A stretch of 64,000 nt of DNA, taken from NCBI GenBank assembly GCA_033063855.1, contig CP093829.1, positions 9,868,243 through 9,932,242 of the forward strand, in the 5' to 3' direction. Within the stretch, counting starts at the first letter, position 1, and every line of letters starts with the position of its first letter. The DNA comes from Smittia aterrima. Taxonomy: Eukaryota > Arthropoda > Insecta > Diptera > Chironomidae. The translations under genes were made by a program, and so were the position numbers. The notes under the pieces were generated by a model, which worked only from the letters and a program-made list of their open reading frames with translations, made no database searches and had not been told where the DNA came from. This document shows positions 42,289 through 64,000 of this stretch, one piece after another.

Positions 42289-43556
42289 ATGATGAGACGT
42301 TTAAATTTGTGCTCCGAAGTTAAAGATGAAGAGTTCAACTGTGACTTATTCCTGAGGGGTCCATTGCAGATCTTCGAAATACTTTTCATCAAATTGAGAC
42401 CAACAGCAGAAGCATTGAATTGGAGAAAACAAGTTTTGCTTTTAATTCGGAATATTTATTTGACCTTCATGGTCTTCAACATTGGCTTAGCTAGCGCATC
42501 TCTAGCTACAAATGCTATCGTTGTCATTGAGGATTTTCCAAGAGCTTTAAACTGCATTCGTGATTCGATGGCTTGCTTTTTGGTGTTTGCAAAGCTTTTG
42601 ATAACGATCAGAAACAAAGGAAAAATCTTTGATCTCTTCGATGATTTGAAAGTGATGGTTGACTCTCGGATAAATAATAAGTCGATCGGAATGATGAAAA
42701 ATCAATTGAAACAATTTGAAACATTCATGAAGATCTACGCCGGTTCACTGGCGCTCGCTATGCTTGCCTGGCAGATGAATTGGATTTTGTTCTTAGCAGT
42801 TGGAGCAATGGAGCCGATTCGTGATTATTGGTTTCCATTTAATGCTTTTCGTCCTGAAATATTTATTTACGTGATGGTCTGGATGGATTGGATCGGAATT
42901 GTCTTGGCAACAACTCTCATAGCAATTGATTGTTTGTTTCTGTCGCTGATGACAATCTTGACAATGGAGTTTGATGACTTGAAGCTTTGCTTCGCTGAAT
43001 CAAAGAATTTACTTGGCGAGGAAAGAAGACAAGAGATGAAAAAAATGATAACTCGACACTTAAAGTTGATGGAAATAAGTGACAAACTGCAGAACATTTA
43101 CGCGCTTGACTTTTTCCTCAACTTTTTGATCATGTCAATGATTATTTGCCTTTTGGTTTTGCAAATTTCGATATTCACGTCAAACGATTTCTCGGAGAAT
43201 CTAACAAATGTTTTCTTCGCCTTCAGCTTCATATTAAAAATCTTGTTGGTTTGCTTTTACGGTCAGAAGTTGACAGATGCTAGTCTCGCTATCGCCGAAG
43301 GAGTTTACGATTGTGGATGGGAAAAGTTTGACGGAGGAGTGAATGGTAGAAGAGATCTATTAATGATTCTCATGTCATCTCAACAACCGAAGAAACTTTC
43401 TGCGATGGGATTTGCTGCTCTTTCTCATGAAACTTTTCTTTCGGTAAATTAATTTATTTTAAAAATATTTTTTCATCTCATTTCGAATTATTTTCTTTAC
43501 AGATTATTATGACAGCTTATTCTTACTTTAATTTGCTCAACACCGTTTCACATTAA
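42289..43556 (+). CDS. Odorant receptor OR4 (7tm_6 family)
   Basis: Exons 42289-43443 and 43503-43556; 402 aa from the first of two adjacent ATGs (MMRRLNLCS). The second (42292) matches the paralogue start, and an upstream in-frame ATG at 42241 would add 16 residues. Clear paralogue of OR1 and OR3, but the most divergent in the array (for example GMMKNQLKQFETFMKIYAGS, WQMNWILFLAVGAMEPIRDY). It retains YGQKLTDASLAIAEGVYDCGW, QPKKLSAMGFAALSHETFLS and a final exon IIMTAYSYFNLLNTVSH. It is outside the duplicated block. Confidence 0.88.
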
Positions 43557-43748
43557 AGTTAAATAATATTTTCATTGTAGATTCAATTATCTCAAGATAT
43601 CTATCTGAAACATAAAGAGTTCAATTGTAAATTTCTTTTGGCATTTTGTTATTTTTCTTTAATCACAAATCATGATTAAACTTTATTAAACATCATTTAA
43701 TTCATCTTGATACATTTGGTCTTTGATTTTTTGTGATAATGTAAATGC

Positions 43749-44897
43749 TCACTTGTTGGTTGGAGATATGACAGATTCGCACCCAACTTGAGAAGCTGAA
43801 ACATAGTCGCCTTCGTGGATTGAGCTGACACGAGATTGTGCGTACATTCGATTACCAGGTGGAGGAAAGACTGGCCCACTCTGAAGTTTAGCGCGAGATT
43901 TTGCTAGGAATGCCATTCGAGCTGGAATCTGTTTCGGCTTATTCATCTGAAGAGAATTGTTAGTGACAATCGAGGAAGCTGAGGAGTCTTGAATATTCAG
44001 CCAGTCTGTAACTTTTTGTTGAATACTCTTCAAGTAATCTGAAGGTATGATTTCAGTTTCAGTCTCCATCTTCTCCAAATTGCTGAATTCAAGCGAAGCC
44101 AGTTTCAAAACTCCTTCCGGCTGTCGCAAGATTTTATCCGATCGTTCAATAGGATCGAGACGGTTGAAGTGATCTTTGAACTCGTTGTCAGCAATCGACA
44201 CAGCAAATTCTGCTTGAAGTAGCTTCGTGCTCATTCCATAAGAGACGTTGTTGTTTTCCAAAACGATCAGATCTCCGATTTGATGGCCAGCTTCAGCGTA
44301 TTTTGGTGATGGAGTGAATTGAAGAAGACATTCTTGTTTCTCCACGTCTTCCAGCCAGCTCTTGAACTCACGAACACTTCTTTCTGTCCAGGCCTCGTTG
44401 AATTCAATTTTAATCTTACAATTGCAGCTATCGAAACGAAGGCGAGCAGGTAAAACGCCAAGTCCTGCTTTGAAGATCTTGCTTGGTGGGAAGACAATGC
44501 TTTCGTCGATGTAGAAGAGATCGCGTAAGTTCGATGTGTAAAGTGGTTGTCCATAGTCGATAGCCCATAGCTTAACAATCTGCTCTCCGCTCATCATCGA
44601 AGAGTAATCGACTTCGCAACGAATCCATTTTTCGGCGCAATGCAAAAAGTATCCAACGATCTGTTGAAAGAAATAGTTAGAGATCAACAGAACAGCTTAT
44701 AAATATCCGGAAATACTTACATCTCCTTGTTTAGGCACAAATTCTGATTCATTGCGCGTCTCTGCCAATTTCTTCAATTTCGTTTCGACTTCTTCAACGA
44801 TAGCAGCTTCCTCCATCATCAACGAAAGGTCGCGACAGTAAAACAATGAAGGAGTCACAAGGTGAGTAATAGCGACGATCTTAGCGTGATTTTCCAT
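43749..44897 (-). CDS. Single-Tudor-domain protein
   Basis: Two exons, 44897-44721 and 44660-43749; 362 aa. The N-terminus (MENHAKIVAITHLVTPSLFYCR, then a helical Glu-rich linker) leads into an extended Tudor domain at about residues 50-200: GDIVGYFLHCAEKWIRCEVD, then VKLWAIDYGQPLYTSNLRDL, LPARLRFDSC. Tudor domains of this kind bind symmetric dimethyl-arginine of Piwi-clade proteins and build germ granules. The C-terminal ~150 residues are unstructured. The aromatic cage positions (W, Y) are largely present, but I cannot confirm ligand binding. The gene follows the OR array and faces OR4 tail-to-tail (192 bp apart). The orthologue within the many fly Tudor genes is not identified. Confidence 0.78.
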
Positions 44898-47800
44898 TTT
44901 ATTGACGTCTTGATTTAATTTCTTGTTTAATTTTCTTTAGTTTGAAAACGTCTGAACTTTTGAATGAAAACTGTTGCAAGCGTTTAAATTTTTTTTAATT
45001 ATTCTTAATTATCACGCTGTAGCAAGAATAAATTGTTAAGCTGCTAATTATTAAAGATTCAAAACATCTCAATCCAAAAAAAAACAATCCAAAACAATTA
45101 TCTCGCTTTTTTCTCCTTTCTCCTGAAAAAGCTTTTTTCTCCTTTCTCCTGAAAAAGCTTTTTCTCCTTTCTCTTGAAAAAGCTTTTTAAATTTATTTTA
45201 AACGTTAAAAAGTTTATGAACGAAAGCTCTAGCCACGGATAAATATCAAGGAAATTAAGATAATGGCCATGTGGTTTATCTATTGGCAGTCAATTTGCAA
45301 TAATCAAACGTCGCCAATCAGTGAAATTAACACAAATAACCAAGAGTTATGTTTAAATTATTTATAAATTTAATCTTTCATTATGCAGCTCTCTTTGAAA
45401 CTCGGTATTTCCTGCTTAGCGCAGCTCCTTTCCCTAGCACAACTATTAATAGAATCCTCTTTAATCTAACTTTGTGATGCAGCAGGTTAGCAACGCTCGG
45501 GTCCAGAACGAAAGTTAAAAATGCAAAACAAATTTCTCTTGTCGCTCATGCAATAATAAAATATTTTCGCCTCAGAATTAGGATTTAGTAAATTTTCTCT
45601 TCGAGTGAGCAGACAAAAGCGAAACATTATGAAAAGAACGTTATCTCCTTTTTTCTTCTAGAGAAGGATTTTTTTTAACAAATATTTGCTGTAGCGAAGC
45701 AGAGGAACAATGAATGTGGAAAGAGACTTTCTCACTTTACAAATTGTTTGTATGCAAGTTTGGAACCATAAGCACAAGCACCGAAAGCGAACGCTCTTTC
45801 CTTTACCCTTCAGGAAATTGAACCCAGCTGCGAGTGAGTTTGTCGGTGACAAGAATGTATGACTCTCACAGACAGAAGGCAGACACAGAAAAACACATTT
45901 CACGCTGCATCGATAAACGAACAGAAAAAAAAACATGAAAAGCTCACTCATTCGCAAAAGCGAAGCAACGAAATTGTTATTTCCAAACACATGTACAAGA
46001 GTTCAATTAAACAAAAGGAGTGAAAAGTCTCTTGTTTGGGAAGCAGAAAAAAGAAATATTCAGAAAGTTACGTCGAGAGTTTTCACATTTTTTTTAGGTC
46101 AAAGATATGAAAACATTTCACTTCAAAAGAAGAGAAGAAAGTTTTTAATATCAAGAGTTTGTCATGCCAATAAATCTTTTTATGAGTTGATAGGTGTTTC
46201 TTTATTGATTGTCACTTGACGCCCTCCACTGTCACACCAGTTTGCTGATAGTAAAAGTCTTCACATTAATTTCATTTCGCATAAATCTCTTTCCGGTGTG
46301 TTTTGCCAGCGACGTCTTCAAATCATCCGGAAGCTTACAAAGCTCTCGAGAATTCTCTCTCTCTCAAGTGCTGTGCTTGCAACGATGATTTTCAGGTAAA
46401 GACGTGAAGATGAAAAAAAAAATATTGAATTGATGCAGCGACTACGACAACAACAACAAAGCTCAACAACACACCCCGAAAAATATTTTTTTCTCTTTAG
46501 CCACTAAAGAGACGTTTGTTGAGATAAAAAGGAAAATTAGCAATCAAATCCTTTTTATGGAATCAATTCGCGTCCATCTCTCTTTGCAGTAGCGGATATG
46601 TTTACATCCATCGGCGATTTCAAATTGCTGTTGATAACGTTTTGCCGTTGAGAAGAGAGGTCGTCCTCTGATAATAACTGCTATGTGTAAACATATTCTC
46701 ACGATATTAAAAGCATACAAATCAATACATTTAATGAAAAGTGATTTGAGCGTGAAGCCTTTGGTGTGTTGGTTTTGAGAGAACGTCAGAGTGTACAAAC
46801 AAGTCGTTTCTTGTTGTGTGCTTCATGAAAATAGGATTCCCGGGAAAACGCTTGCGCATTGCGATACTTACAGATCTACACAACAAAGTCCTGATAGCGT
46901 GTGCGAGCTTTGCAATGTTCCGACGAAAGGAAACTGCTGCAAAATCGCTATACATCGACATATTCAGGACGAGAGACGTTGGTGGGCAAACAAAGTTTTC
47001 GTTATTCCGATTTTCATACGGACTCAAACGGAGTTGAACTTTCAGCAATTCAAGTTACGTTGAGTGTGGATCTAAGTGGAAATTAATTTTAAAAAACATA
47101 ATTTACTCGTTTCTTATTATTAGGCGCTTAGGAGAAATGTAAGCGAGTGAATTTAAAATTGAGTTTAAAATATTCGAAACGTTAAAGTGGAAATTAATTT
47201 TTAAGTCTTTACATAACGGATCGTGAAAGCAGCAAAATCTACTCAAAGCTACTCAGGATTAAAAGCATTCTCACTCGCATTGTCTCATAAAAATGTGAAG
47301 CAGCGTAAAAAATGTGAAATTCTATTTCCGATTTCATGTCTGAAATAATAAAAAGAAAATTTCAAGTTTTACCTTTTGCCACATCGCTTCAGCTTCAAGC
47401 TGAAATCTTTTTATAACCATTCTGAAAAAAAGCAGCGACAATGGAAAAGAGAAAAATAAAATAAAAGCACGACCACACACGACGCGACGAAGCACATAGC
47501 GTGAAAAGCTCTCAACACAGCCAAGAGCTTTCATCTACATTGGCAAAAAGCATGCGTTAACGCTGCTCTCCCGTGTAGCTTTGCGCTTTTATATCAAATT
47601 CATACGAAAGCACACTGAGAAGAGAGTACATAACTGTCCCACCCAAAATAAAATACTAGTTCAATGCAAAGTTCCAGCCAGATACGACTGTACGGATTCT
47701 TATTGAGCTCTTGTAAAAAAATGATTTAAAGCTCAATTTTAAGTAATTTAGGTGGAAAATATAAAGTTTCAAGTGCTTAACGTTTAGTAAGATGTGAAAA

Positions 47801-48806
47801 GGCTCAACGAGACCGAAAAATTTGCCAATAAAAGCATGAAAAGTGAAACTTTTATTTGAGGCGAGAAAATTGTGATTCAAAGTAAGAGAAAGATGAGGGG
47901 CGAAGCCCTTTTCATGAAGAAAAAAAAGGATAAAAGCGAGCTTTGAGTGGACTCGAGAGAAGATTAAACTAATTTGAATTGGTCAACTGCAAAGCCATAA
48001 AAGCGACAAAAGAAAAAGCGACGAGATGATGTGAAAAAGGAAGAGAAAATCCATATCCATACGAGAGCTATACACACCCATTTCCCTTTTGCTGAGTGAA
48101 AACTGAAAAGAAAAACTGTGGAAAACAAGAAAATCCTTTAAACGCTCGTTATGAATTTTCGACAAGTGAAAACTTTTGCAAATTTCCACTTCGACTTTAA
48201 TTAGCTTTTTTTCTGTTTTTGTGTCAACCGCAAACTAGTTTTGTAAAATTGGAATTTTCTTCTTCAACCAAAAATCTTTTTCCTTCTCTTCCTTTTTTTC
48301 TCTCTTGCTTGCTCTCTGATACATAAAAAAATATTTTTTTTGCAGAAGCAACGGAAATATTTCGAATATGGGAAGAGTGAATCTTTAAGACTTAAGTAAA
48401 GAAAAGAAGTTTAAACGAGAAAAGATCTTTTCTGGCTTCTCTCGATAAATCTCACAATGCAATTAATAGGAATTCTACCAATCGTCGATGTGCACGTAAA
48501 TAGCAACAAAATGCGACGATACAAGCGGTGAAACGAGCCCCGTTGCTAGTACATTAGGCAGACTATGAGCAACTAATACGAGAAGAGTTTGTCGAGATCA
48601 TATTGACTCTCATTCACTCATCTCTGTGTCTCTCGCATCGGAACATGTGAAACACGCAAAAGGAAAGTTCGTTGCCTCCTTTTTAATAAATCGACGACGA
48701 CGAAATAGTAAAAAAAAATAAAGGAAAAGAAGTTTTTATAAAACATAAATCGACAAGAGAGAGAGAAGATCAATCAAAAGTGAAAGCAAACACAGAAAAC
48801 TTTAAA
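44898..48806. promoter_or_regulatory. Long region between the Tudor gene and Rdl
   Basis: 3.9 kb with no supported coding exon. Short frames at 45658-45990, 45935-46219 and 46544-47086 lack domains and partners. It is expected to hold the promoters of the Tudor gene and Rdl, and any upstream 5' UTR exons of Rdl. It is rich in A/T runs and contains the 26-bp tandem repeat at 45105. Confidence 0.5.
45105..45188. repeat. 26-bp tandem repeat, about 3.2 copies
   Basis: The unit gcttttttctcctttctcct plus gaaaaa starts at 45105, 45131 and 45157, with a partial unit at 45182. Each junction forms the self-complementary gaaaaagcttttt, so the array could fold into successive small hairpins. Confidence 0.85.

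Positions 48807-64000
<15,194 letters not shown>

Noticed and set aside
46544..47086. Several overlapping open frames on both strands
   Set aside because: All three readings overlap with no recognisable family and no conserved splice structure, so chance frames upstream of Rdl are more likely.

Overview
This is eukaryotic, AT-rich DNA from an insect, most likely a nematoceran fly. A midge (Chironomidae) is my best guess, but that is an inference. The support is short GT-AG introns (about 50-100 nt), insect-specific chemoreceptor families, and an Rdl GABA-receptor gene with the duplicated alternative exons known from Drosophila. I built exon models by hand from splice sites, reading-frame continuity and remembered family motifs; no search was run.

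Layout. 0.1-12.6 kb is a compact block of ordinary genes: an NRF-6-like membrane acyltransferase (+), an Atonal-family bHLH factor (+), an RPRD2-like Pol II CTD-interacting protein (-), a NEDD1/Grip71-like WD40 centrosomal protein (+) and glycyl-tRNA synthetase (-) with two in-frame starts (mitochondrial and cytosolic). 13.2-14.5 kb holds an F-box/LRR-like gene. 15.2-19.5 kb holds a nine-exon FoxL2-type forkhead gene (-) with a 14-nt microexon inside the forkhead domain. 19.5-24.4 kb has no recognisable gene.

24.4-44.9 kb is a fast-evolving accessory region. It has two more F-box/LRR paralogues with relics of lost copies, a divergent ionotropic receptor, and an array of odorant receptors (7tm_6) interleaved with two MOV10/Armitage-like RNA helicases, followed by a Tudor-domain protein. 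The order OR1, helicase 1, OR2, helicase 2, OR3 is what unequal crossing over between two odorant receptor genes would give. OR2 is the junction chimera (5' half like OR3, 3' half like OR1) and is now a pseudogene, with a 2-nt frameshift and a 63-nt deletion.

44.9-64 kb is the 5' part of Rdl (+), running off the window. It shows the signal-peptide exon, exon 2, two alternative exons 3, exons 4 and 5, and two alternative exons 6. All frames join cleanly. The exons for the channel-forming segments lie beyond the window.

The strongest points for follow-up are the OR/helicase chimera, the closeness of two duplicated Mov10-like helicases to a Tudor gene (possible small-RNA defence link, inferred), the FoxL2 microexon, the weak A-rich acceptors of both Rdl exons 6, and the preserved editable Arg codon in Rdl exon 4.
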